DNA of 64,000 bases from Nicotiana tabacum (taxonomy: Eukaryota > Streptophyta > Magnoliopsida > Solanales > Solanaceae). Numbering within the stretch: position 1 is the first letter of the stretch; each line of letters starts with the position of its first letter. Both the position numbers and the translations under genes were made by a program. The notes beneath the pieces are model-generated. The model saw only the letters and a list, made by a program, of their open reading frames with translations. It did not search any database and had not been told where the DNA came from. The DNA lies in assembly GCF_000715075.1 (NCBI RefSeq), contig NC_134089.1, positions 105,841,157 through 105,905,156 of the forward strand, read 5' to 3'. This document shows, piece by piece, positions 33,480 through 44,917 of this stretch.

Positions 33480-36400
33480 ACATAAGAAAAGTACCTGAGT
33501 TAGAGAAAAGATGGGGATATCAGCTCTGCATATCGGACTCGATCTCCCAGGTCGCTGCCTCAACAGGCTGACCCCTCTACTGAACACGAATCGAAGGAAA
33601 ACTCTTCGATCTCAACTGATGAACCTGTCTGTCTAGAATATCTACCGGCTCCTCCTAATAGGACAGGTCCTTGTCCAACTGGTCAGTGCTGAAGTCTAAC
33701 ACGTGGGATGGATCGCCATGATACTTCTGAAGCATGGACACATGAAACACTGGATGCACGACTGATAAACTCGGCGGTAACTCAAGTCTGTAAGCCATCT
33801 CTCCCACTCGATCAAGAATCTCAAAAGGACCAATGAATCTAGGGCTTAGCTTGACCTTCTTTCCAAATCTCATTATGCCCTTCATAGGCGACACCCGAAG
33901 CAACACCCGTTCGCCGACCATGAATGCCACATCACGAACCTTACGATCGGCATAACTCTTTTTCCTGGATTGAGTTGTACGAAGCCTATCCTGAATGATC
34001 TTAACCTTGTCCAAGGCATCCTGTACTAGATCCGTACCCAACAATCTAGCCTCTCCCAGCTCAAACCACCCAACCAGCAACCGACATCGCCTACCATATA
34101 AATCCTCATAGGGAGCCATCTGGATGCTCGACTGGTAGCTGTTGTTGTAGGCAAACTCCGCTAAAGGCAAGAACTGATACCACGAACCTCCAAAGTCAAT
34201 AACACAAGCTCAGAGCATATCCTCCAAAATCTAAATAGTACGCTCGGACTGCCCGTCCATCTGAGGATGAAAAGATGTACTCAACTCGACCTGTGTGCCC
34301 AACTCACGCTGAACTGCCCTTCAGAAATGTGAGATAAACTACGTACCTCAGTCAGAAATGATGGACACGGGCATACCATGAAGACGAACAATCTCCCGGA
34401 TATAGATCTCGACTAACCTCTCAGAAGGATAGGAAACTGCCACAGGAATGAAATGTGCTAACTTGGTCAGCCTATCAACAATAATCGAGACTGCATCAAA
34501 CTTCCTCTGAGTCCGTGGGAGACCAACAATGAAGTCCATAATGATACGCTCCCACTTCCACTCAGGAATTTCAATCTTCTGGAACAAACCACCAGGTCTT
34601 TGATGCTCGTACTTTACCTGCTGACAATTCAAATACCGAGCCACATATGTAACAATATCCTTCTTCATCCACCTCCACCAATAATGCTACCGCAAGTCCT
34701 GATATATCTTAGCAGCGCCTGGATAAATAGAGTACTGGGAACTATGGGCCTTATCTGAAATCAACTCTTGAAGTCCATCCACATTAGGCACACAAACTCG
34801 TCCTTGCATCCTCAAAACTCCATCATCTCCTAATGTAACCTACTTGGCATCACCGTGCCACACTGTGTCACTAAGGATACACAAATGAGGATTATCATAC
34901 TGCCGATCTCGGATACGCTCAAATAATAAAGAACGAGCGACTCTACAAGCTAAAACATGGTTGGGCTCAGAAACATCCAACCTCACCAACTGATTGGCTA
35001 AAGCCTGAACATCCAAAGCAAGCGGTCTCTCACTGACCGAAATATACGCAAGACTGCCCATACTGACTGACTTTCTACTCAAAGCATAGGTCACTACATT
35101 GACCTTCCTCGGATGGTATAAGATGGTAATATCATAGTCTTTCAGTAGTTCCAACCACCTTCTCTGCCTCAAATTTATCTCCTTCTGCTTGAACAAGTAC
35201 TGCAGACTCTTGTGATCCGTGAACACCTTACATGACATGCCATATAAATAGTGCCTCCAAATCTTTAGTACGTGAACAATGCTACTAACTCCAAATCATG
35301 AATTGGATAATTCTTCTCGTGAATCTTCAATTGTCGTGAAGCATAATCAATGACCTTGCCATCCTGCATCAACACCGCACCAAGTCCAATACAAGATGCG
35401 TCACAATATACTATATACGGCCTTGAACCTGTAGGCAATACCAACACCAATGTCGTAGTCAAAGCTGTCTTGAGCTTCTGAAAGCTCGCCTCACACTCGT
35501 CCGACCGCCTGAACTGGGCACCCTTTTGGGCTAACCTGGTCATCGGGGATGCAATAGATGAAAACCCCTCCACAAACCGACGGTAATAGCCTGCCAAACC
35601 TAAGAAACTCCGGATCTCTGTAGCTGACGCGGGTCTAGGCCAGTCCTTGACTGCCTCTATCTCCCTCGGATCCACCTGGATACCCTCTACTGATACAACG
35701 TGACCCAAGAATGCAACTGAACCCAACCAGAACTCACATTTCGAAAACTTAGCATATAACTGACTATCTCTCAAAGTCTGGAGAACCACTCTCAGATGCT
35801 GCTCATGCTCCACCTGGCTATGGGAATAGATCAAAATATCATCAATGAAGACTAACACGAATGAATCCAAGTAGGGCTTGAACACTCGGTTCATCAAATC
35901 CATGAAAGCTGCTGGGGCATTTGTCAGCCCGAATGATATCACCAACAACTCATAATGCCCGTACCGAGTGTAGAAAGCTATATTAGGGACATCGGATGCC
36001 CTAATCCTCAACTAATGGTAGCCAGATCTCAAATCAATTTTCAAAAATACCTTGGTATCCTGAAGCTGATCAAACAAATCATCACTCCTCGGCAATGGAT
36101 ACTTGTTCTTGATTGTAACCTTGTTCAACTACCGATAATCTATACACATCCTCATCGATCCGTCCTTATTTTTAACAAACAACACCAACACACCCCAAGG
36201 CGAGACACTAGGTCTAATAAAACCCTTATCAAGCAAGTCTTGCAACTGCTCCTTCAATTCTTTCAACTCTAGCGGGGCCATACGATATGGCGGGATGGAA
36301 ATGGGCTGAGTGCCTGAAGCCAAATCAATGCAGAAGTCAATATCCCTGTCAAGTGGAATACACGACAGGTATGGAGGAAATACCTCAGGAAACTCACAAA

Positions 36401-36965
36401 TAACAGACACAGAATCCATAGAAGGAACCTCGGCACTAGAATCACGAACATATGCCAAAGAGGCCAAACACCCCTTCTCAACCATACGCTGAGCCTTTAT
36501 GTATGAGATAACCATATGGGTAGAATGACCAGGAGTCCCTCTCCACTTGAAACGAGGTAAACCCGGTAAGGCTAAGGTCACAGTCTTAGCATGACAGTCC
36601 AAGATAGCGTGGTAAGTTGATAACCAGTCCATTCCCAATATGACATCAAAATCAACCATATCTAAAAGTAACAGATCTACTCGGGTCTCAAGACCCCCAA
36701 TCACAACTATACACTAACGATGGACACAATCTACCACAATAGAATCAACCACCGGTGTAGACATATATACAGGAGAACTCAAGGAATCATTAGGCATGAC
36801 CAAATACGGTGTAAAATAAGATGACACATAGGAGTATGAAGATATTGGATCATATAGAATTGAAGCATCTCTAATACAAACTAAAACAGTACCTGTGATA
36901 AATGCATCGAAGGCCTCAGCCTCAGGCCTGGCTGGAAGAGCATAACACTAGGGCTGGGCCCCACC
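33480..36965 (-). pseudogene. Chromovirus 2 pol remnant with chromodomain
   Basis: Read on -, a protease-like region (DASILYDPISSYSYVSSYF, where the usual glycine of the active-site loop is missing) is followed by MVDFDVILGMDWLSTYH. The reverse transcriptase part includes [20 protein letters not shown] and the catalytic [12 protein letters not shown] (about 35800-35870). RNase H shows VFTDHKSLQYLFKQKE. Integrase shows IIMDFIVGLPRT and PVSIISD. The longest unbroken block is 248 codons (36011-35265). The last 170 bases encode an integrase-tail chromodomain resembling VRVQWRGQPVETATWE seen in the truncated copy at 43270-43400. Stops and frameshifts throughout make it inactive. Confidence 0.88.
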
Positions 36966-36969
36966 ACTC

Positions 36970-38490
36970 TGAACTACATCTCTGGGACGGCCTCCTGCTG
37001 GCTGGCCTCTACCTCTAGCAGTCTGACCTCTACCTCTAATACCTCTACCTCTACCTCTACCTCTAGCACCTCTACCTCCACCTCTAGCTGGCTGAGCGAG
37101 CGGTGGGACACTCGGTGCCTGAACCATGGCATGGGAACCCTGATGCTGAGAGCTGCTCGGTGCTCGAGGGCAAAATCTAGCAATATGTCTCGTATCGCCA
37201 CAAGTATAACAAGCCCTTAGCTACTGAGACTATTGATCATGACGGCCTGAATAACTACCCTGAAAACTCTTGAGCGGTGGTGCACTGATAGGAGTTGGTG
37301 GTGCATTGTAGGGCAACTAATCAGAATACTACATATGATAACCACAGCCACCTAGCGCACCATGAGAAACTTGAAGTGCTGAATGAAACGGCCTGGTAGA
37401 ATGGCCCCTACCAAAAGAATCTCTGCCTCTAAATGAGGCATCACTGAACCTGCCCGAATAACGGGGCCTCTTGTCAGACCCTTGACTACCCCCTTGTGAT
37501 AGAACCATCTCAACTCTCCTGGCCACATTGGCTGCATCTTGAAAAGAAATCTCGCTCCTCGTCTCCTTAGCCATCTGCAATCGCATAGGCTGAACGAATC
37601 CCTCAATAAACCTCCCTACTCTCTCTCTCTCTCAGTGGGAAGTATAAGAAAAGCATGACGGGCCAAGTCAATAAATCTGGTCTCGTACTGACTGACGATC
37701 ATAGAACCCTGCTGGAGACGCTCAAACTGCCTCTGATAGCTCTCCTTCTGAGTGATAGGAAGAAACTTCTCCAGAAATAGCTGAGAGAACTGATCCTAAG
37801 TCAAAGCCGGTGACCCAACTGGTCTAGCCAAATAATAATCTCTCCACCAAGTCTTGGCGGGTCCAGATAGACAAAAAGCACCAAAGTCAACCCCATTGGT
37901 CTCCTCTATCCCCATGTTCAATAACAACTATCCAAATAATCCTTGGGATCCTCAGAAGATGTACCACCAAAAGTGGTAGTGAAAAGCTTGGTGAACCTGT
38001 CCAACCTCCACAAGGCACCAACAGACATAGCTGGCCCCTCACCGGTCTGTGCCACAACACCCGGCTGAACTACTCCAACTGGCTGAGCTACTGGAGTTTG
38101 AAACTGGGGAGTCATCTGCTTCGGAATGCGAGTAGCAGGAGTCTGGGCTCCTCCTCCAGCCTGAGAGACGGCTGGTGCTACAGGAAGCAAGACTACCTGG
38201 GCAACACTCTCCATAAGGCCCACTAGTCGGACCAGAGCATCTTGAAGTACCGGGGTGGCGATGAACACCTCTGGGACCTGAGCTGGTCCTGCTGGAAATG
38301 TCTAGGTTGAAACCTCATCGTCAAACTCAACCTGAGGCTTCGCCGCTGCTACTGCTGCTCAAGCTCTAGGCTGAGCCCTGCCTCTGCCTTGGGCCCTAGC
38401 ACGACCTCGACCTCTACCCCTCGCAGGAGTTGCTACTAGGGGATCGGGCTACTGGTCAGCTGATGAAGCGGTACGTCCCCTCACCATCTA
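36970..38490 (-). pseudogene. Chromovirus 2 gag remnant with zinc knuckle
   Basis: On -, an initiating MVRGR segment near 38490 leads to an RG-rich start, a linker, and the capsid-type segment ending FGGTSSEDPKDYLDSCY (about 37920-38000). Downstream, CYTCGDTRHIARFC (about 37173-37213) is a perfect C-x2-C-x4-H-x4-C zinc knuckle, followed by repeated GRG motifs. Stop codons occur in the first 60 codons and again after the capsid segment. The knuckle binds element RNA in intact relatives. Confidence 0.8.
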
Positions 38491-38666
38491 TGAAAGAACA
38501 GAGTGGAAATTCAATTAGCATTGAGAAATCAAGTCGCACGACACGAAAGAATAGATGTGAAGTTTTTCCTAACTCTATAGCCTCTGGGGGATAAACACAG
38601 ACGTCTCTGTACCGATCCCTCAAACTCTACTAAGTTTGTCCGTGAATTGTGAGACCTAAGCAATCT

Positions 38667-38684
38667 AGATCTCTGATACCAACT
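38667..38684 (-). other. Primer binding site, chromovirus 2 (tRNA-Met type)
   Basis: Directly after the LTR, the minus strand reads AAGTTGGTATCAGAGATC. TGGTATCAGAG is the standard primer site complementary to initiator tRNA-Met. Confidence 0.88.
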
Positions 38685-39399
38685 TGTCACAATCCAAATT
38701 TTCCATCCTCGGGAGTCGTGATGGTGCCTACTCGTGAAAGCTAAGCAAGCCGAGTAATACGAATTTTCTTACCCTTTTTCCTTAACCTTTTAACATTTAC
38801 GAATTAGCATGTGATCAACAGCGGAATAATCATAATAAAAATAAATGTGGAAGACGAAATCTATAGTTTAACTAGATACTAATATGGAAATATAAAATAC
38901 AACTCTACCCAGAATTGGTGTCACAATATCACGGACTATCTACGAATACTACAAACAGTGGTCTGAATGGAAAAATACAAATTTGTCTCTAAAATACATA
39001 AAAATAGAATGGAAAGATAGAAGGGGACGCCAAGGCCTGCGGACGTCTGCAGGACTACCTCGGGTCTCTGCCGCTAGAGTGAAGGCAGCAACCTCATTGT
39101 GGTCCAAAAGCTCTAGCACCGGGATTTGCACATAGTGCAGAGTGTAGTATCAGCACAACCGACCCCATGTGCTGGTAAGTGTCGAGCCTAACCTCGACGA
39201 AGAAATGACGAGGATAGGAAAAGACTACTAAATAAACCTGTGCAGTTATATTATATACAACAAATAATAACAACAGAAACTAGCAGTTAAAGATGGGAAA
39301 GGAAAATATGCTGCGGGAAATACCAAGTACTAACAGAATATCAATAGAACACAAATAACACCATAATTCAATTATGAGCAAGAATAGGGAAAACAGTAA

Positions 39400-39655
39400 C
39401 AGGTGCACAACATCACCCTTCGTGCTTTTACTCTTGTCATCACCATAAAATCAATAGATTCGGCACAGCATCACCCTTCGTGCTTTTACCTCACAAAATC
39501 ATGGCACGACATTATCCTTCGTGCATCATCACTCATATCATGGCACGACATCACCCTTCGTGCTTTTACATTCACAATATCGGCACAACATCACCCTTGG
39601 TGCATTAACACTTACTCACAAATATCACGCACGACATCACCCTTCGTGCTTTACA
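39400..39655. repeat. GCACGA-TCGTGC hairpin array, second LTR copy
   Basis: Six units like those at 31300-31500 (GCACGA, GCACAG or GCACAA left arms with mostly TCGTGC right arms). This copy has one more unit than the partner LTR, so array length differs between LTRs of one element. Confidence 0.8.
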
Positions 39656-40620
39656 CTCATCCTTACCCAAGCAACAATCATAAGCAATTCAGGCAAGGGA
39701 ATCAATAAAAAAATCACAATAGAATCACGGCAAGGGAACAATGGTATAACAATAATATCCCAGCAAGGGAAACAATATCAGAAGTAATAACATTCCGATA
39801 AGGGGAACAATATCATAAACCTCTTCTCATTTCCACAATCACTTTACAACATAAATCTCAACTTGAGCCAATGCTCTACAATGTTCAACTACCAAGAATA
39901 CTTCCATAAGCCTTGTTCCATATTGAAAATTATCATATTAAAAGGACAATACATAACGGAGTCAAAACAATCATAGTTTAAGACTCACGGGCATTCTTGA
40001 CACCAACGTATATGTGCTCGTCACCAAACCTATACGTCGTACTCAATAATTTAACACATAGTAAATAAGACCAAGACTCCTATTCCCTCAAGCTAAGGTT
40101 AGACCAAACACTTACCTCAGTGCCACGAACACAATCAAGCCACAACTACCGCTTTACCTCTTGATTCCACCACCAACCCACTTGTATCTAGCCATAATTT
40201 ACTTAATAACATTAATAAATGCTAAATAAACCAATTCTAATGCATGAAAATACGTTTTCTAATGATTTCCCCAAAAAGTCAAAAATCGACCCCGGGCCCG
40301 CTTGATCAAAACCCCAAGTTCGAACCAAAACCCGATCACCTATTCACCCACGAACTCAAATATATAATTTATTTTGAAACCGGACCTCAAATCGAGGTCC
40401 AAATCCCCAAAATTTGAAAATCCTAAGTTCTACCCAAAAACACCTAATTTCCCCCCATGAAAACCTTTGATTTTGAATTGAAATCATGTAAAAAAAAAAA
40501 TGGATTAGATTGGAAGAAATGAGTTAGAAATGACTTACTAATGATTTGGAAGAATATGTGCCTTTGAAAAATCGCCCAAGATGTTTTAGGGTTTGAAAGA
40601 GTTTGGAAAAATGGAAAGAA

Positions 40621-40858
40621 ATTCATTTTGTAGGTCTCAGATATCGCAATTACGACTAGGATTCGCAATTGCGAACCCCTTTGGAAACCTATCCGCTTCG
40701 CATTTGCTAGGAATAAGTTGCATTTGCGACCCTTAAAAAATTCATTTTGTAGGTCTGAGATATCGCAATTACGACTAGGATTCGCAATTGCGAACCCCTT
40801 TGGAAACCTGTCCGCTTTGCATTTGCGAGGAATAAGTCGCATTTGCGACCCTTCCCCT
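40621..40858. repeat. 119-bp tandem duplication inside the palindromic word cluster
   Basis: ATTCATTTTGTAGGTCT starts at 40621 and again at 40740. The two copies then run in parallel through GATTCGCAATTGCGAACCCC and GGAATAAGT(T/C)GCATTTGCGA, differing at only a few bases. The partner LTR has one copy, so this is a recent local duplication. Confidence 0.92.
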
Positions 40859-41417
40859 TTTGCATTTGCGATCATGACCTGCCCAGGCTTGGTTCGCATT
40901 TGCGACGCCTGGGTCGCAACGCCCATGCCTGAGATCTTCGCAATTGCGAAGCCTGGTCTCGCAATTGCGAGATCAGAGGCCTGGGCAAAAATACCAGATA
41001 CCAACAATCTTTCTTAAGTCCAATTTCACTTAGTGGCCTATCCAAAACTCACCGGAGCCCTCGGGGCTCCAAACCAAAATTGCACGCAAGTCCAAAAATA
41101 TCATACGGACTTGCTTGTGCTATCAAATCATCAAAATAATATCAACAACTATGAATTAAACCTCAAATTCATGAAATCACTTAAGAACACTGAAATTTCT
41201 ATTTTCTCAACTATAGGTCCGTTTTATACCAAATCAACTCCGATCTTTACCAAATTTCACAGATTCAACTTAATTATTATTTTAAACTTGTACCGGGCTC
41301 CGAAACCAAGATAAGGGCCCGATACCATCAAAAAATTACATCAATTCACTTCTAAAAGCCTTTATATTTTCCAGCAAATAATTTTCTTTAAAAATTCTTT
41401 TCTCGGGCTTGGGACCT

Positions 41418-42928
41418 TGATCGGTGCCAACCCTATACCACTACAAAGTGGCAAGAGCGGTCGAAGTAGCTTTTACCCGAGATGGTCGGGATCGAATCCA
41501 CAAGGAGATAGAATTGGGAATTGGATTTCTATCTAAACTAGCAGTACGTAGTGCTCTTAATGGCACTTCCAATCATAATTGTTGTTTGTTACTTCTAATT
41601 TTATGCTAATAAGATGCTAAATTAAACTAAGAGTAAATGCTTGTAAGGTTTTCTAAATGGTTAACGAGGCACTAGGGAAGTGACTTTCTCCTAGGTGAAT
41701 ACTTGACGGGATCTAAAGCCTAAAACAAAGTTGTTATGTTGGGGATTGTGATATAGCCAATGCACGAAACTACTCACTCTATATTTCTCGACAGCTTGAG
41801 TGACTTTTCCCAAATTAACTTTCTCAAGAACAATTGGGTGTCAAAATTGTGCAAGCAATATAGGCTCAAGTCGGGTATTACTATCTCTAACTTTAACCCT
41901 TTAATTGGGGCTATTAATCTCTTGAATACACCCCAATTTCTTGTTGGACTGATTTTCCTAGACTCAAGATCTCTTTCTCAAGAAGAGCTCAAGTCAAAAA
42001 GGCACAAATTAGTGTTTGCAACCACTAATTCAACATGAAAAACACAAGTCAGTCCAAATATCAAACACCCATAAAGAACTAAGCCTTAAAACAAAAGACC
42101 CATCAAATACCCACACTAGGGTTGAGCCACAACCCTAACTAATGGGTCTAGCTACTCATAATAATGAAAGAAAACAGAGATTTAGATGAAGAATAACCCA
42201 TATATTAAGATTACAAACTAAGAAATTGAAGATTCAGTGTTAAACTAGCTACAAATTACTCAAAATGGAACAAAACTGTCGTTCACGTGCTCTGGATTCT
42301 AACAGATACCCTAAAATTGTGAAAAGAAAGTATTTATATAAGGCCGAATTTTCCGGACAAAAATATCCCTGACGGAGGTATTGCGGATCGCGGAAAATGC
42401 ACCGCAGCCGCGATGATGCTTTTTGGCTTGACTTTTCATTCTCTGAATCTAGCCACCGCGACCGCGATGGCTTCACTGCAGTCCGTACAAAATGCTCCGC
42501 CGACCGCGCTGGCTTCATTCGTCCAAACTCCCAACTCTCTGAATCCCCTCTTCGCGGATCACATAAAATGGATTGCGGCAGCGAAGAGGCTACTGCAACC
42601 GCGAGAAATTCTCCGCGGACCGCACTGCTTTAAGCTCCAAAAGTGCACCTCTCTGAACTCATCCACTGCGGACGGCACTAAATGGTCTGCGGCTGCGGTG
42701 GGTTTGTTGCGACTGCAGTGGATTTTATGCTGCAGCAGTCCCTTGACTTGTTCTTGGTACTTGTGCATGTTTCACTCCTTTTTGAGCTGGTTTTGACTAC
42801 TTGTCACTTTTTTGACCAAACCCTGCAAACAAGTACAATATGTAAGCCTTTGAGATTATTTGTATACATTTTTAATCCAAAATTCAAGTAAAAAGGAGTG
42901 TAAAATGAACTAGAATCCCTAGTTGTCA
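41418..42928 (-). mobile_element. Solo LTR of the Transposase_32-element family (1511 bp), TSD GACCT
   Basis: On + it begins TGATCGGTGCCAACCC and ends CCCTAGTTGTCA. GACCT flanks both sides (41413-41417 and 42929-42933), a perfect 5-bp duplication, and the host LTR resumes as in its partner (GGAATTTGATTCTGGGC). In reverse complement it is homologous to the LTR at 13508-14939. A word cluster of GCGGTCCGCG and GCAGCCGCAG type lies at 42375-42725, and a minus-strand TATATAAATA at 42340-42331. Several open frames within it are chance. Confidence 0.95.
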
Positions 42929-43207
42929 GACCTCGGAATTTGATTCTGGGCATACGTCCAAGTCCCATATTTTACTACGGACCATACGAGACCGTCGGAT
43001 CACGGGTCCGGGCCCGTTTACCAAGAATGTTGACCAAAATCAACTTTAAAGGCCAATTTCCTTATTTTACTTAGATTTCACATAAAAGCTTTCCGAAAAC
43101 GCGCTCGGACTGCGCACGCAAATCGAGGTAAGACAAAAAGAGATTTTTAAGGCCTCAGAATACAGAATTTACTTTCAAAACAAGTGATGGTCTTTTGGGT
43201 CATCACA

Positions 43208-43552
43208 TTCTCCACTTCTAAAATAACCGTTCGTCCTCGAACGGACATAAGAAAAGTACCTGAGTCGGAGAAAAGATGGGGATATCGGCTCCGCATATCG
43301 GACTCGGATTCCCAGGTCGCTGTCTCAACAGGCTGACCCCTCCACTGAACACGAACCGAAGGAAAACTCTTTGATCTCAACTGACGAACCTGACGGTCTA
43401 GAATAGCTACCGGCTCCTCATCATAGGATAGGTCCTTGTCTAACTGGACAGTGCTGAAGTCTAACACATAGGATGGATCGCCGTGATACTTCCGAAATAT
43501 GGACACATGAAATACTGGATACACAACTGATAAACTCGGCGGTAACGCAAGT
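43208..43552 (-). mobile_element. Truncated second internal region of the chromovirus array
   Basis: Next to the shared LTR, the minus strand has a polypurine tract (AGAAGTGGAGAA, 43219-43208). It is preceded in element orientation by the pol 3' end with a chromodomain: EEPVAILDRQVRQL and VRVQWRGQPVETATWE, ending near SRYPHLF. This segment is less damaged than the same region of chromovirus 2. Homology stops at about 43552, where the hAT-like sequence begins. Confidence 0.85.
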
Positions 43553-44250
43553 AGTGACCGAAACCAGATTGAAATAAGTTCGGTTCAGTTCGATTTTCTA
43601 ATTCAGTTTGGTTTAAATCGAATCGGTTTTCGGTTTCAACATTATTATATTGGGCTCTTTCTATGTAATATCGGTCTTCTTGTATCGCTTTAATGTGATA
43701 AATCATAAATCTAGTTTGTTATTTTTATAAATTTGATTTGCCAAATACTATTGTTCAAGAATGAGAGAAATATAACAAAAAATAAGCTTACCTGGACAGC
43801 AACACGAAATCGACTACAACGAAAACTGATGGAGCACCACTGGCACAAGCGTATCAATGGCGATATAGAGGCACAGTTGAAGCTTGAAGAACCCTAGCGG
43901 CAACTTAGAATAAAATGGTAAGTTTTGTTAGAGTTAAAAGTCATAAGAAATGAGAAATTAGGAATAGCCGATTGTGTTACTTATTTGGGTTGGGTCTTTG
44001 ATAGACTTCAAAATTGGGCCTATGTTATTACCTATGGGCTGAGCCTATATATAACTTAAAAATTTACTAATAATTCGATTTTTCGGTTAGCCGAAACAAA
44101 TAAATTAATAACCAATAACCGAACCAAAATATTGAAATTTTAAAATTTTAAACTGAAATCGACTGAAAAAACCGAATAACCGAAACCGAAATAAAAATAT
44201 TTTCGGTTCAATCGATTTTTTCGGTTCTGACCGAAATATGCCCACCCCTA
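43553..44250. mobile_element. hAT-like non-autonomous element, left end missing
   Basis: The right end reads TATGCCCACCCCTA, reverse complement TAGGGGTGGGCATA, the common hAT-type terminus. Internal tracts near both ends (CGGTTTTCGGTTTC and GGTTCAATCGATTTTTTCGG) are inverted with respect to each other. The left end lacks a matching TAGGGGTG, so it is truncated at the junction with the chromovirus remnant. Non-coding. Confidence 0.6.
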
Positions 44251-44917
44251 ATGTCAACGGTCAATTTTCCAGGTAAGACGAGACGTAATCTTGTTCATTT
44301 TAATTATATACCTTATAGATATATTACTATTTAAAACTCCGATTACATGAATATGAGAAATTGAAAATTAGCACTTTAAAAGGTTTTGGAGGCGCATAGT
44401 TCTATATCAGAATTCACAAAAATTGAACATAACTTAATAGAATTCTCATAAACAATTGAGGTTTCGAGTTTAAAAAGGTATGTCTATTCTTGTTAGCAAC
44501 TTAGATATGTTTTTGTGCTCGACTTAATGTTATCTCATATGTCTATTCAAAAAAGGCTATTTTAGCGGCTCTATTAATTTGCACCAAGTGTACAAGTACT
44601 GTTATTCTTACACTTTTATTATTTTTACTTTTTTCTTTTATTGTTTATGAACATAACTAGCGTATCTTCTTGATCAATAAATTTTTATGCATTCAAGTAA
44701 CTTTGTGATAGTATCAAGACATTAACTCTATTGATTGCTATGGTACGAAATAGAAAATGTTCAATGTTTGAGCTTTAAATATTGTAATTAATAGATCTGA
44801 CGATTTATGTCGCGTCAATAAAAGGGTTTTTTTTTCTTTTGATTTTTCGACATTCTGTGACTAGATCCTCAAATGACATATTTGTACCAATATTTATCTC
44901 TGTATAAGGTTGCAGAC
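44251..44917. other. Upstream region of the ULT-like gene
   Basis: AT-rich, no repeat or coding signal I recognise. It probably contains the promoter and 5' leader of the gene starting at 44918. An in-frame ATG at 44873 would add 15 residues, but AAGGTTGCAG just before 44918 could also be a splice acceptor of a leader intron. I see no convincing TATA box. Confidence 0.4.

Larger units (their letters stand above)
33443..38684 (-). mobile_element. Tekay-like chromovirus 2, internal region
   Basis: Full internal region between two LTRs of one family, read on -. Primer site at 38667-38684, gag (about 36970-38490), protease, reverse transcriptase, RNase H, integrase, chromodomain (about 33480-33655), then a degenerate polypurine tract next to the LTR at 33443-33456. 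Frames are broken in many places. Confidence 0.9.
38685..43207 (-). mobile_element. LTR shared by two chromovirus internal regions, with nested solo LTR
   Basis: On + it begins TGTCACAATCCAAATTTTCC and ends CTTTTGGGTCATCACA. Removing the nested solo LTR with one target copy (1516 bases) and a 119-base internal duplication leaves about 2886 bases, matching the 2869-base partner at 30574-33442. On its left is the primer site of chromovirus 2; on its right is a polypurine tract and the pol end of another copy. It therefore serves as 5' LTR of one unit and 3' LTR of the next. Confidence 0.9.

Noticed and set aside
42397..42796. Overlapping plus-strand frames of 78 and 127 codons
   Set aside because: Inside the solo LTR (41418-42928), crossing its GC-rich word cluster and antisense to the LTR. 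Not conserved in the partner LTR at 13508.
43553..44250. Complete hAT element
   Set aside because: Only the right terminus matches. The left side has no TAGGGGTG terminus and no 8-bp duplication, so I report it as truncated.
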